64,000 nt of DNA, from contig JARUPZ010000014.1 in the NCBI GenBank assembly GCA_031213475.1, forward strand, positions 8,011,491 through 8,075,490, read 5' to 3'. The translations under genes were made by a program, and so were the position numbers. This stretch comes from Nereocystis luetkeana. Its lineage: Eukaryota; Sar; Phaeophyceae; Laminariales; Laminariaceae. The first letter of the stretch is position 1; each line of letters starts with the position of its first letter. Shown in pieces: positions 1 through 12,500 of the stretch. The notes under the pieces were generated by a model. That model was given only the letters and a program-made list of their open reading frames with translations. It did no database searches and was not told where the DNA came from.

Positions 1-16
1 TGAAGGCGTCCCTTCA

Positions 17-335
17 TGTTTGTGTGTGTTCTTCACATGAAACCTTTCTGTCTCCCCGTCGACATCCAGCGCAATCATTGTCCGTGCCGGTTCTTCAATC
101 ATTCAGAGATACAAGTTCTGTGGTCACAAAGATACGCCACAGAGGGACTACGTTACCACGTACTGGTATGCAGTAAGCACACCAATAGGCAATGCAATGC
201 CATGTCATCATGCTGAAAACGACAGGCACGACATACACATTCTGTAAAAAAAAGAGACGAACGGAAACTAAGAGAAACCAAAACAAAGAAGAGAAATCGA
301 AAGCGAAAGAGAAATGTAGATGGGGAAAAAAGTCA
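17..335 (-). repeat. LINE 3'-end fragment (5'-truncated copy)
   Basis: This matches the 3' end of the LINE at 59.87-64 kb. It has the same order of landmarks: a GTGTGTGTTCTTCACA edge (the AC-type tail on the minus strand), CCGTCGACATCCAGC, TCCGTGCCG, then GATACAAGTTCTGTGGTCACAAAG. Similarity fades into an A-rich stretch near 335. It is more diverged than the 56-kb and 60-kb copies. No coding part is left, as expected for a short, target-primed insertion. Orientation is read from the tail on the left. Confidence 0.75.
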
Positions 336-755
336 AAAATAGGATGGAACAAACTGTCGTGCTATCGTCTCCTACAAGTCGGGGAGCACTCACATCTAAC
401 TTGTAGAAGTATGAATGATACGAGGTAAGTCTCCGGAGAGGTCGGCGGACTACGATGTCGAACACGCTTTTCTCTGACCTGCAATCCAGTCCAATTTCCA
501 TCCTACATGTAAGGATTTTTATATACAATTTCCAATGGCGAATGACCTATATTACTGGCGTCTGTCGTCGTCTGTCCTTTTTTTTTTCGCGGGTTTCGTT
601 GTCACCGCCCTAATGTTGTTTCATACCTCGTATGAGGTACGTATATACGTGTTCACCGTCACTTGACAGCTGAGAGTACACACATCTCCGATGATCGTGT
701 GCCTCAGGAGTCATGATATTCTCGCATCATTATTCTTTTCTTCAGTCCCTGCCCC
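336..755. other. no gene seen
   Basis: There is no recognisable coding region or repeat family here. A run of T (about 578-588) and scattered TATA-like words are the only visible structure. Confidence 0.5.
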
Positions 756-1581
756 GTGGTCACATAAAGCCGAATCTTATGCAAAAAAAAATTTAGGTGA
801 TTATATGACTGTTCACGGAGGCTTCGGGGCCCTGTTTCGTGGTAAAAATGTTCCTTCGAGGTTTTTGCACTCCTTAAAATTCTATGAAATGATTTTTTTG
901 GCAGCCTTTTCTGATCAACTCTGGAAGTGATAAAATTTATCTTTGCACAAGACCTCGGTGGCATTCTACAATTTTGTTTAGGATATAGACTGGGTTCATG
1001 ACGGGTCACGACACCACATGCTTGGTGACGCTTGTACACAGCTGGGCTCCAGACTTGGGCGTCGGCCACCACGGAGAGGGAGGGTATCAGTACCTTGGCC
1101 ACCATCGTGTCCCTTGCGGCCGCCCAACTGCAGCTGCTCTAGGCAAAACAACTTTGGAAAAGAATAGGACGAGACTACAACAGCGAGTACAAAACAATCT
1201 TATGTTCTTTTTTCTGACTACGACCGCCGGAAGCAGCTCATCATGCTCCGCGAGGGCGAGAGCTCCTTGCTGGTCCAGCGACTAGCAAACATCTTACGCA
1301 ACTCCCCAGGGGGTTCCACATTCCGCTGCTTCCTTCGGGGAGCTGGTGGTGAAGATTGATCGCCCAACCCGGCGTGAGCGACTCTCGTTCGTGTCGTGGT
1401 CCACGTGGAGTTCAAAATGTCGGTTATGTTCTGTTATTTTTAGTTCTCCCATGATATAAAACCAAACTCACGATAAGACGGCACATGGTGCACCAATCTG
1501 GTGTGGCTTTTTTTCCGTAGGAAAATCCGACTCCCTGCCTTTGCCAATCACCCAAAAAAAAAGCGTTAGACCCAGCCTAAC
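756..1581. repeat. dispersed ~0.85 kb repeat, copy 1
   Basis: This is homologous to 25,871-26,743 along its whole length, from CTTATGCA near 776 to GACCCAGCCTAAC at the right end. Copy 2 carries an extra ~45 bp near 25,940. Both copies keep a coding-looking patch (LLVQRLAN..., then in another frame ELVVK[VI]DRPTRRERLSFVSW), which suggests a decayed protein-coding element. I do not recognise the family. The shared right edge CCTAAC is exactly where the YR-1 element begins in copy 2. Confidence 0.7.
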
Positions 1582-3554
1582 ATATTGTGACTTAAATACA
1601 TCTCGATGGGCGAACACAAACATTGAAGAAGAAACGATACTACTGACCTGTGATATATTCTATCCCACATCCCCGCGACGGAACGAGACCAGGAACGTAT
1701 TGATGGTCTTACATCGGCACCCGAAAAATGATAACAACAAAGAAAAGAGTGCAACAAAACACGAAACATAAAGTTAAGAAACAGAGACATATGGAACTAA
1801 TGATAATTAATGTTGCAAACAGGACACTACGACTCGGCTTTAAAATAAATCAACTCTTACAGGCACGAATTATTTGGAGCATTCATTCTTTGGTTTTGGC
1901 CTTTTTTGCTCCAAGTGTTGTTTGTTTTTGTCTCCGTCTCATTTCCCTTTCGAACCCTCGTCGTGATCTCCCGCTGTCTCCACTCAATAACCCAAACCCA
2001 GGGTCAATTAGGGGGCGCTTCTTCCGCCTCCCCACTGCCGTAGGTGCCTCAATTTTGGTTCGAGAAGGTCGCGAGAAGAATTCAATACGGTTTTTCTCCG
2101 TCGATTGGCCAAATGAAATACAAACTCTTACTGGCGCTTGCTGCATTTTGTTCAACCAGGAAAACAAAATCCGCGTTGGCTGGACTTGAAGGCGTTACTA
2201 TTAATAGTCACGAGGTCGAAAGCACCCTTTCATCGGCGTCGCGGTCTTGCCTGGTATTTGTTGTTTCACCTTGGGTCGAAAGACGATCGGTTTTTTGTGG
2301 CGATTGACGAACAGAAGACATACCGGCCGGTTCAAACATGTTGAAAAAAGAGTCCGCCCCGAATACCGCGTGTTACTGTAACAGCAGCTACTCGAATTGT
2401 ACTACCCAGATATTTTGTAAAAAATGATGTGTGGTCGGAAATTCGGTCGAAACTCACCTCTTCAAGCGGTGTGTGATTCTTGATCGCGCGTACTAAATAC
2501 ACTGTACGTGGTGTTATATCATAGTGGAACAAAGGACGAACTCGTCATTTTCTATATATATATCGTACCTGGTGCGTTTTAATCGGCCTCATATATGTTT
2601 CACACAGACCTCATGGAACAGTCAAAGTGGGCAACAAAAGCCAGGCGTTTCAGTCGAAATTGACCACATTGTTTGTGATTATCTTTCAAATTTACCCGTT
2701 CCAAGTTTGAGAATAAAGTTCCCAAGTCGGTAAGAACAGGTTGTGCAACTCTGCGAAGAATGGATTGCGTTGGATGAAGTACCTTTTGTGGCTAAAACAA
2801 TGTACATTTTATTTGTTTAGCCGACGTAAATTCGAACATTTGGGTAAATACACACTCGCTGCCCCACATAGGATCTGGCGTTCACCCGTTATGTTTCAAA
2901 TAGACTCTAAACCTTCGCGTGCACCTTCCGTGCCACGGTACCAGCACTGCGAGATTTTGAAGATGTTTCATGATATATGTAAACCTTTCTCTAGATATCC
3001 GGACTCAAAGATAAGCGGATACTAAGACTAGAATAACCGTCAGCCCCAAAATAACGGGCGAAGACGAAATAGAAAACGGCACCGCTTCCATACTCTCGTC
3101 GGCATATATATATATTTACGAAATATGTGTGTGATTTCGATAGGGTCTTGACAACAAAAAACGTACTACATACAGTAGTACTAAAAGTTCGTTGGGAACA
3201 TTTTTTGCTGACGGAATTCTTGAAGCAGCTCCTAGTTGGTTAATCGTAGAGGCAGTCTGTCTGTTCCGACCTTGTCAGTTGAGCGTGACGCATGTTGCAA
3301 GCTGTGGAGCGACGCTGGTTTACCTTTGTTAGCTGTTAGCTGTATACGGAGTTCAGTTCATACCTGGGACGCGTTACTTCAACTCACGTCACGAGTTGGA
3401 GACACTTTTGATCGAATTCTTGTCGTCGTGGGGGGTTTCGTATTTTTTACGGCAACTACCGCAGTGTCACACGGAGCGCACAATACCAGAGTTGTTTTTG
3501 GAGGCCATGTCGTCTGTGAATTGCACGCTTGTGTTCTGGGCTGTTGACCTTTCT
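1582..3554. other. no gene seen
   Basis: This stretch holds short open frames only, with no motif, codon pattern or repeat that I can place. It is AT-leaning, with a TATATATATA run near 3,105. Confidence 0.45.
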
Positions 3555-3900
3555 TCGTACCGGCCGACATCCAGCACAATCAGTTTGCGTACCGATCACT
3601 CGAACCTGCCGACGAGTATATATTTGAAGAACACAGAGATATACGTTGTGTGCTCACAACACTCGCAAGAGAGATACTACTCCTGCACTGCACATCGTTA
3701 GGCATTGGGCAGAGTGGACATTTCAATGGCGTGTGTGTATTGCTGGCTTTGCTGCTTTTATGTGCCCGTCACCGCAAAACCCGTTTTTTCTACCCGTCGA
3801 CATCTAGCCCAACCGGCGTACGTGCCGATTCTTCAATCCTATCAACTATTAGTAGAGAGACACTAGCTCAGTGATCGCAAAACTGAGCTACGGACAAACT
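3555..3900 (-). repeat. diverged LINE 3'-end relics (two)
   Basis: Two short stretches (about 3,563-3,620 and 3,782-3,860) repeat landmarks of the LINE tail: CGACATCCAGCACAA and TTTCTACCCGTCGACATC followed by GTGCCGATTCTTCAATCCT. Both are far more diverged than the copies at 56 and 60 kb, so they are probably old insertions. Confidence 0.55.
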
Positions 3901-3984
3901 ATTAATGCCTGATACACTGACTGTTCTGTTGTATGCAGAGTAGACAATGTGATCCTATGTCACCGCCCTCAATACGCTACTCGT

Positions 3985-4480
3985 ACCGCCAACCGGCTAC
4001 AACTGATTCGAACGTGGTCTTCCTCGGTTTTCCTTTCTTGTGGAATGGATCTTGTGGCGTGAGTGGACGGGGAGCCTGCTCCGCTCCTTTGGTATTGTCT
4101 GACGCATCCTCTCCGCTGGTGGGATATAGTTGGTGAACGCAGGACAGAGACGGCAGACAGTGTAGCAACGTACCAGACCGACTAGTCGGGAACACCTGGC
4201 TATGCTACGGATTCTCGTACCCCGAATCGCTACGGCCACCTGGATTCGTGTTTTTGTTGGTTCGCTTGTTATGTCCCTTTGTTCTTGGTCTCACTCTGTT
4301 TTCTTGTGTCTGTTCTTGTGCCGTGGCGCTGTTTCTTTAGCTCGTTCATTCCAAGTTTCTGTCGTATTTCCCGCGAGGCTAGACAGTTTATGCCATTCGC
4401 TTTGTACGTTTTCTCTGTCGATTCGTATTCCTTGTTTTTTTACTTGCAACTTTCTTCTATTCTCCAACGCTCTTAACAGT
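3985..4480 (+). repeat. diverged LINE 3'-UTR relic
   Basis: This aligns by eye with the 3' UTR of the LINE (55,550-55,960). Shared landmarks in the same order are TTCGAACGTGGTCTTCC, TATTGTCTGACGC, GACGAACGCAGG-like, GGAGACGGCAG-like, ACCTGGCTATGCTAC and a TTTGTTCTTGGTCTCACTCTGTT-like end. It lacks the coding end and the terminal AC tail. Confidence 0.6.
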
Positions 4481-5332
4481 ACGTAATACGTATGTCGTGT
4501 CTCTCGCGTCAAGTCTGTGGCATTTTATTGTCTAATCTACATCCCAGCTACCGCATACCTGGTCTATTTTAACGAGCAACTGTTTTTTTAGGATACTGCG
4601 CCCTTTTTTTGTTTTATTTTTTTCTGATTGCTCAAAAAGTATATTCCAATCAGGCGTTTTTCGCGTTTTGTAGTATTGAAATGAATTAAAAAAAAATCGA
4701 CACGAAATCTTTCGGGGCATCCTTTTGGTCTTGGTGTTATTGGATTTGGGGAGTTTGCCCAGCTCAACGTGGGATGTTCTTGATGCTGACGCAAGCCTCG
4801 CAAACTTGAGCTGTGTCATCGACTCCTTCACGGGTGAAGTCCGCCATTATCGTGTGACAAGGCCACCGGAGCAGCCTTAGCGCGAGGGCGGACGACCGCT
4901 AGCACAGACTATCCGCGGCGCCTCAAACTAATACTGGGCCCTCGCAAATCTAGTTTTACTGGTCTCTTCGCGTTGCCACCTACACGAGCATCGACCAGGT
5001 GACGTCTTCGCCCAAAATTTCGATCGCTTCACCCTCGTCACTGTTGCCTGCGTGGGGATTCGGCACTGCGCCAGCCACGTAAGACCTACCACCAGAGCAA
5101 TAGCCTCCTCGACGGTTCCGGCAGAATCAATGGGCGGCTGACCATGGCGCCCCGGGGAGGACGCGGACCCTCGCTCGCGTCGTTGGTTGCCCTCGGGTGT
5201 TCGTTGACCCTTGTGCGTTAGTTGTTGTTTTTTTCAATACGCTACTTGTCGATAGGACCCAAGAGCAGTTTTTTCACGAAATCATATTAAAAAAAAATCT
5301 ATCATTTTGATCCTGTTCGATTCTATAAAAAG
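4481..5332. other. no gene seen
   Basis: A possible 99-residue minus-strand frame (4,532-4,831) is lysine-rich and unrecognised. I do not support it as a gene. Confidence 0.4.
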
Positions 5333-5351
5333 GCAGGGCTATACGCGGGTC
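5333..5351 (+). repeat. left terminal inverted repeat
   Basis: This 19-bp end beginning CAGGGCT pairs with the end at 6,568-6,586. Confidence 0.7.
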
Positions 5352-6567
5352 AGGTCAAGCCTCACGGGTCGGGTTCGGTCAGCTGACTCGACCCGATCAG
5401 CTAAACCTTTGATGTGTGTTGACCTAACCCGACCCGACCCAGGAGATTTTGAAATCCTCTTAACCCGACCCGACCCGCCACCTTCTGATTGACCCGTGAG
5501 ACACGGGTTTCGTGCCGGTCGGGTCAACTGGACCGGTGACATATCTCACGGCTCAACGACGAAAGCTCACGGGTCCAAAGATGTAAACGTCGGTCGGTTG
5601 GATGGTCCTTGGTTCCTTGTTCTTTTCCGAAACTGTCGTACGTTTGTGTTTGGTCTTTTTCTTAATGTGATTTTTTCGGAGCGTTGTGTGGTGTGCGCTT
5701 CTAAGAGATCATGATGATCATGAAGATGACGTGGAAAAAGGCACACAATCGCACTCTGCCGGGCGGATACCTCCCGGCCCCTGGGTCGTGGTTTCTTCTG
5801 GCTTCCCGGCGAGCGACTTAGCTGTGCAGCCCCCAGCAGCAAGCACTGATGCAGCGGTGGATCTGACAGCGGGGGCCACGATCCGCGAGGATCCGGGGTC
5901 TGCTGCTGCTACTGCTGCCGCCGCTGCTGCTGCTGCGCGACGAGCGCGGGCTTCCTACACTGCTGCCATATCTTGTCTTCATTGTTGCACCCTGCATGAG
6001 AGTGTGGCCGTTTTTTTGTGGAAATGGATGGACGTGAACATGAACACAATATTTTACTACTGTACGGCTTTCATCCGACCCGGGATTCGCGTGTGATTAA
6101 TCTACGCGCTTTGATATGCTCTCGGAGGTCTACGTATCTGCACGAGAGAAGCCTTAGGTGGGAAACGGTGGGCATTCTTTGTTGTACAATGTCGGACCCG
6201 CGGGTCACAAAGGCGGACCTCCGGCTGGTAGCTGCACACCTTAGCAAAAATACTGATCCGGAAGCCACGCCCGCGGGTCGGACATTCGGGTCAGCCGGAA
6301 AAAGATCGCAGGTCATGATGACCTGACCCGCGAATGACCCGTATCTCACGGGTTATGGCCCGACCCGACCCGTGACATTTTAAACACGTGACCCGACCCG
6401 ATCTGACAAGCGAGATTTCAAAACCTCTCGACCGGGCCCGACCCGTGAGATTTCAAAAACCTTTGACCCCACCCGACCTGATCCCTGCGATTTTGAAACC
6501 AAATGACCCGACCGGACCCGACCCGTGAGATTTTGAATCCCCCTGACCGGATCCGCGGGTCGGGTCA

Positions 6568-6586
6568 TGACCCGCGAAAAGCCCTG
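6568..6586 (-). repeat. right terminal inverted repeat
   Basis: This is the reverse complement of the left terminus with two mismatches. GACCCGACCC-type subterminal words lie immediately inside it. Confidence 0.7.
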
Positions 6587-9500
6587 AAAAAAATCCTAAA
6601 GTCTGTTCAGATATCCAGCAGCAGTAAGTATTGCATTTGAGCTATTATAACACGTACGGCTGCCGCACAGGCGTAGGGAGTATAGGGCAGTTCGTAACAG
6701 CGTACGCATGGAGAAATTGGTATCAATGGACTTGTTTGAACGGGCACTTGCGGGGTAGTAGGCACACATGCGGTCCTGCCACAGGGTGATCCGGTACTGC
6801 ACTCTCCCCTGTGAGCGTGCCGCCTTGTTTGGCGCGATCTAGAGCCGCGTCAAAGGAACCGCGCAGAACATCACTTGCCGGCGGGAGAGAAGATTTCCCC
6901 AGCTCTAAAAAGGCATCCATGGTGGTCTGTTGGTGGTGGCGGCACGGGATGGTAGTGGCAGATTCTTACCGAAGCCGTGTTTTCGGACTGAGAACCGATC
7001 CTCGTGATGATATATTGTACCAGGTATATGGATGTATAGGCGTTGAATGAGTTCAAATATATGTAGTACGTCCGTAGTTCACGTTCAATCACCACGCTCG
7101 AGTACAATTGAACGATTAACTAGGTCTGGATGTATTTTCGGGATAGTGCCATTCGAGGCGTGGACACCCGTTCGTTTCTTGCTCGCACCTGGGTCGATCT
7201 AGAGTGCATGTTCCACTATCAAAACGACTCCAACGACGTTGACATTGTTCGCAAGTCGGGAAGACCTTCTCTTCTTGCCATCTCAAGCATCAGCAAATAA
7301 CAGTGCAGTGCAGCAGGTCGGAGGGTACATCCAGAGGTAGTGCGTACGTCATGCGCGTATTTATCGGACAATGGCCATCACTGTTCAAGGTTATTGAGCT
7401 GTTTTGTCTCGCCTTTTTTATCGCTCTTGAGATCAATTCAATCTCTCAATTTTTCCCCACATAGAAAGCAATTACAGTAGTTTTCCAATATTTACCCTCT
7501 TTATCGTGACACCACAGACCCGCTTGGTGCCACCTCTACACCGCTCGTCACCAGAAACAGAGCCCATGCACGATTTTTTTTCGTCAGTGTGGAGATGAAA
7601 CGGCATAAAAAAAACGGGTTTTGAGTGACCATGTTTCTTCGTTTAGGCATAGCCGACAAACTATGTTTCTATCTGCGGAGCCGTGCGGCTGTTGCTTCGG
7701 TCGGTGTTCGCTGATGAATCCCTGGGTCTTCGTCAATGGGTCAGAAGCAGCCGTTGGAACAACCCAACCTGCACCAAACGCATCTCAGCAATGAAATATA
7801 CACCCGACGGTTTTTCATGGCACGGTGAAACCTCTTTGAACTGTTGATTCAAAGAGTGTCAACTGTCGGCAGCCGTACACTCAATCAGGGTGGTACCACC
7901 GCGCACCCTGACGAGTTCACCGTCAGACCTGTCACGGGCTGCGCGACGGCTTTGTAAACGCGGACAACGGCGAAGCTCTCATCAGAGTACCACGAACTAA
8001 TGGTGGCCAACGAACTACGGCAACGTCAACATGTGGATCTCAAATGTCTCGCCGCACGGACGAGCTGTTCTGGGCCGGGAATCGATGACCCACACTTGAG
8101 GTGATGCTTGTACGGCCTTGGGTATGGCGTTGGAATATCACTATACGGTCACGCCAAACGCATTGCCCTCCACGTATGACCCTACGAAACCTCCGCGAAT
8201 GATCAGCAAACGCACCCCAACTTGCTCCGGACCATGCCTACGGCGCTCGCACGAGAAATGTAACGGCACGAGCGCTACATAGGATTTTGTGAACTGAAAT
8301 GTTCACCGCAACGCTCCGCCCCGTGCGATTTCCGACAGAAGCGAGCCCCACCGTGTCCAATCGACGCAGTAAGGTAGGCCATCGAGACTATTGGGTGCAT
8401 GAACTGAACCACATACAATGCTGTGTCACGAAGGAGGTGCACTTGCGATGTTGAGTTGAGACTGCTCGCTTCAGACGCTCGATATCATCGCCCCGAAAAT
8501 GGAACTGAGACAACTGCGCTTAGACCGACGGGCACCCCCATGGCCTACGTGCTCCATATAGCACGACGTCTATATTGAACCAAAACTTGAGCAATCTCAA
8601 AACGAAGTTGGGTGGGCAGTACTGTATCTCGGCCGATATAGACATCATCCGAAACGTTCTACAGCAGTAGTGGTACTCCTACCGTAAGCAAACACCCCTC
8701 ATTCCTGTCTACCCACCGAAATGGTTGACAATACAACATACTAAAGGTGAAATAAACAACGGACAGCACCGTTGGTAATGTCACGCATACCTGGTACTTG
8801 AAGTACAATGTACGGGTAAAGTACAATGCGAGTGAGTATGCCATAAACAAAAACAGCAAAGCACCCACTGCATATTCAATGTGCACCCAAGCCGATCCGA
8901 TGTTTTAAACCGCGATCAATCCGTTATAACTGCGGTGCAGGTATGGGGACAAGCCTCTCAAATTTTACGGAATCTGTCCGAAACACGGCACTGAAATCCT
9001 AGACGGGCCAGGAAAGAAGCATACCCCCCGCAGCGCGCTGTTTGAAGGGGCGCACGTGAGGCTTGCAAGACGATGTTGGAAGACAAGCTGCTGAATGTAG
9101 CGGTGTGGCCTTTTCCCAAAGCAGCAGCTTCAATTCGGGCAGTAGCCACATCAGTAGCTCTCGTTGTCCCCCGTCGATTCTACGTACTCTATGGCAAGTA
9201 GGCGGTAGTTGCGAGACAAGCTGGTCCCTTCGAACATAAAAACATAACGACAGTTGCATTTGTATATTCTGTACGTAGCTGACATGGAAGTTACGATTGC
9301 CCTGCCTCGTCTAACCGTGACAGAAATGCCTGGTGCACGCCGAAGACCAGTACTTCTGTGCCGACGTTTGCGAGCCGAGCCCCTGTGCCGAAGACGAGGT
9401 GTGCTCTTTCCAGGAGACGACGTGCACCCAAGGCCCGTGCCCGCAACCGGCTGTGTGTACATCCTCCTTCCCCTGAGACCGAGACTATATTTCAGGTACA

Positions 9501-12500
9501 GAATGTAACAACCGTACCATCTTAAGTGCGCGCGAGGTACGGAACGCGTACGACCAGGGTACATTCTTTTTTTTTGGGGGTTTGGGGGGGATTCCGGATG
9601 CCATAGCGCCCAGCTCTGTATGTATGTCAGCGCTGCTGCTGGTTGTGGTTCTGACCTATTTTCAGATAAATAACATCGCCACTGTTCACTCTGAACGCGC
9701 ACTCCATGGTATGTACGCGACCAAAACTACTTTTCCGCACCTGACCCAGCACAGCTCACACTTTTACGAAGGTCGGACTCGATACGGTGTCGGAGAATTG
9801 TCGTTCTCTTTGTCGGGCTTTTAGACCATATTAACTTTTCCCTGGCCTGCCGTATCGACGCAAGGACGGCCGCACATGTGACTGCGAGGCAGGCCCGGTG
9901 GCGCAAACGGTCCTCGACCGAGGACCCGGCCACCGAATGTTAGGTTCACAAGCCCACGATGTCATGCCAAACGTGAACAATTCATGACTTAAGTGTCTCG
10001 TACAGTGTTCCGACAATATACTGCACTGCACGACACTTAGTCTGTATTGGACTGGACTGTAATGTACCGTGGTGACTGCACTGTGGCATACTTGCTGACT
10101 GTACTCGTTTCCCGCGCACGTGTTACGCACAGATTACGTCCCGAATAACAGCGGAACGGGACACGGAGCTTCTCCGTTCGCGGCACGGCAACAACATTCC
10201 GCTGCAGAAAATGAAAAATGCGGCTCTCAGGAGAGGCAGCGGGGTCGCAAACTTCGATCGTTTTGGCTGCAACTAAAGTCGCGAAAATATCGAAGAAGAC
10301 GATCGCCGGCTGCCGGTTGAACGTTCTGCAGGAATCATGAGCAAAGTTCACCGTGTTGGACGTTATGACGGTCTAACAACACGTTCATGGACCGGTTGTT
10401 ATATACGACCATTGGCAGCAGTATTTGCGATAATATTTCGCCTCGAAGGAAGGCAGCGAGATCTTTCATGGGGCACCGACCTACAGGGTAGACCAGTATC
10501 CGTGTCGCTACAAAGATACATTTGTTCGCCGCGGTGGTTTCGTATCTGCAATTGACTACACAGAAATGCTTGCGGCGGGGCGCAAGGAGGTATCATCTAC
10601 GAGGGGGCACGAGGGTATTTGGCCGTTATGATATACCAGGTACCGGGTATTTCACTGTGACGTCTGTGTTCCACATCTGGACAACCGCTTTTTAACATGA
10701 AGAATATTTCTAGAAGGCGTTTATTCGGGAGAGAAGATGAAAGGGTCCAGATTGTCGTGGACAGAGGGGGGGAGGGGGGTGTTGTTGGATTTTCCGTGTT
10801 TTCCGACGTAGGCAGCACACCAGAAAATGAAGAAATATAGAAACATAAAACAAGGTCACGCAAGTTAGGACATTACACTGTACTTCTTACTGGGGTGTAT
10901 AGCTGTTGACGGCAATTTGACGGATTATATACGAGGATATGGGGAACGGCGTACATACTACGGCAGCAGTACTGTAGAATGAAGCGCCGACGCGTAAGGG
11001 GGGAAAAACAGAGCTGAGCGTACCAGGAGGGAAATGCGATACTATATATTTATATATGTACACTGATTTGTATGCCAGCAGAAAAAAACTTGGGGGCCTT
11101 CTTCTGTGCGATATGAAAAACGTGGTACTTAGTGTGTGTTTTAGAGATATCCGGTGCTTGAAATGTTTCATATGCTGAACGGTTTCCAACCAGGCGAGCC
11201 GAAGACTATCGCGGGCGTACGGGTCCATCCATTGTCGAAAACCAACGTGGGATCGATCCCTACATGGCGCCAGGCCCTGGATGAATGATAGCAAAAACGG
11301 CGCCGCTGGCGTTTGTGATACCGCTGTTTAATTTATCGCCAGCAACGAGGCAGACGTACGTCAACGTGATATACAGAGTCGGACTGGAAACCAGAACAAG
11401 ACTTTCCGGCAGTAGTGTATTCGACGGGCACGTAATCATCGAGTGATGGAACACGCCCCTATCAGCATATACGTGTCCATGTCGGTCCAGGAAACCTGCC
11501 ATTATTCTGTATGTCCATCTGAACATTTTGTTTCCGGGGGTATCGGGTCAAGAAAGAGTGCAGTAACCGGTGACAGAGGACGAATTTGCAACGACGATGA
11601 ATGAAGCCACGCCATGTCTTACGGCGGGAACGATGGAGCAATGTAGGTAAACCCTCCTGACGAATACCCGGGCCATTTGAAAACGAAGACCAGGCAGATC
11701 CTGACGTCATCGCCACACGTTCGAATTAAAAAAAAAGTATAGTTTCCCGCTCAGTTCTGGTTTAGGTCACCTTAACTCCGGTTCGACGTGTATGATGAAC
11801 AAGAGTGTGCGGAAATACGGCACATTGCAGCGCGCAGCATAGGTACAGAAAATATGGGACACAGGTTCAAAATATGTTGGATTTGTGCAGTACCGAATCG
11901 CTACAATTAGTGAAATCGCGGCAGAGACCTAACAATTCATGTACATTCTCATTTATATCGTTCCAAACATGCTTTTTACTCAAACTCGACTATGCGATGC
12001 CCTCAACCTCGTGTGCTTCGTCACTCGCTATGCCTGCGTTTGGCGGGGATGACCCCCTTCTCGGTTGAGACCCGATACAACCTCCACAGCAGCAGCGATG
12101 GCAAGACCCGATTCCACCGTGGGCTCCCAAGCCATTGGAGGTTGAGGCGACTCTGTCTACCGTGCGCACGGTCTCCCTCCCCGTCTCCCCTCTCTCTCCC
12201 CTTTTTGTTTTTTTTCTCCTCTCCCCTTGGGCTGTTCTGTATGCCCCCTCTGCTCTTTACGTTGTCCATATTTATGGGTTTCAGCTGATTCAAGACACGT
12301 TATTGTAGAACGTACGAAAAAAGTTAAGAGTACTGGCGCCCTGGCAGCCCCTTCAGACAGTACATATTGGACCAGGACCCAGCCCTATGGATAGAAGTAC
12401 TGCGCCTAGGTTGGATTGGTGAATCGTTTCTTCGTACATTTGCGTTTTTCATTACGTTACCAACGATGCTCAGAAATCTTGCTGTTCCATTTTTGCGACA

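Larger units (their letters stand above)
5333..6586. mobile_element. non-autonomous hAT-like DNA transposon
   Basis: The ends are inverted copies of one another: CAGGGCTATACGCGGGTCA on the left against CAGGGCTTTTCGCGGGTCA read inward from the right (17 of 19 identical). A CAGGG start is typical of hAT elements. Both subterminal zones are packed with GACCCGACCC / GGGTCGGGT words separated by GTGAGATTTTGAAA-like spacers, as expected for transposase-binding repeats. The flanking 8-mers are ATAAAAAG and AAAAAAAT, which is only an imperfect 8-bp target duplication. The interior holds no transposase. An alanine-rich frame at about 5,686-6,096 is not recognised. The hAT assignment rests on ends and subterminal repeats only. 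Confidence 0.65.

Noticed and set aside
5686-6096. 136-residue alanine-rich frame inside the hAT-like element as a transposase
   Set aside because: No RNase H-like fold motifs or hAT dimerisation signature; too short and low in complexity.
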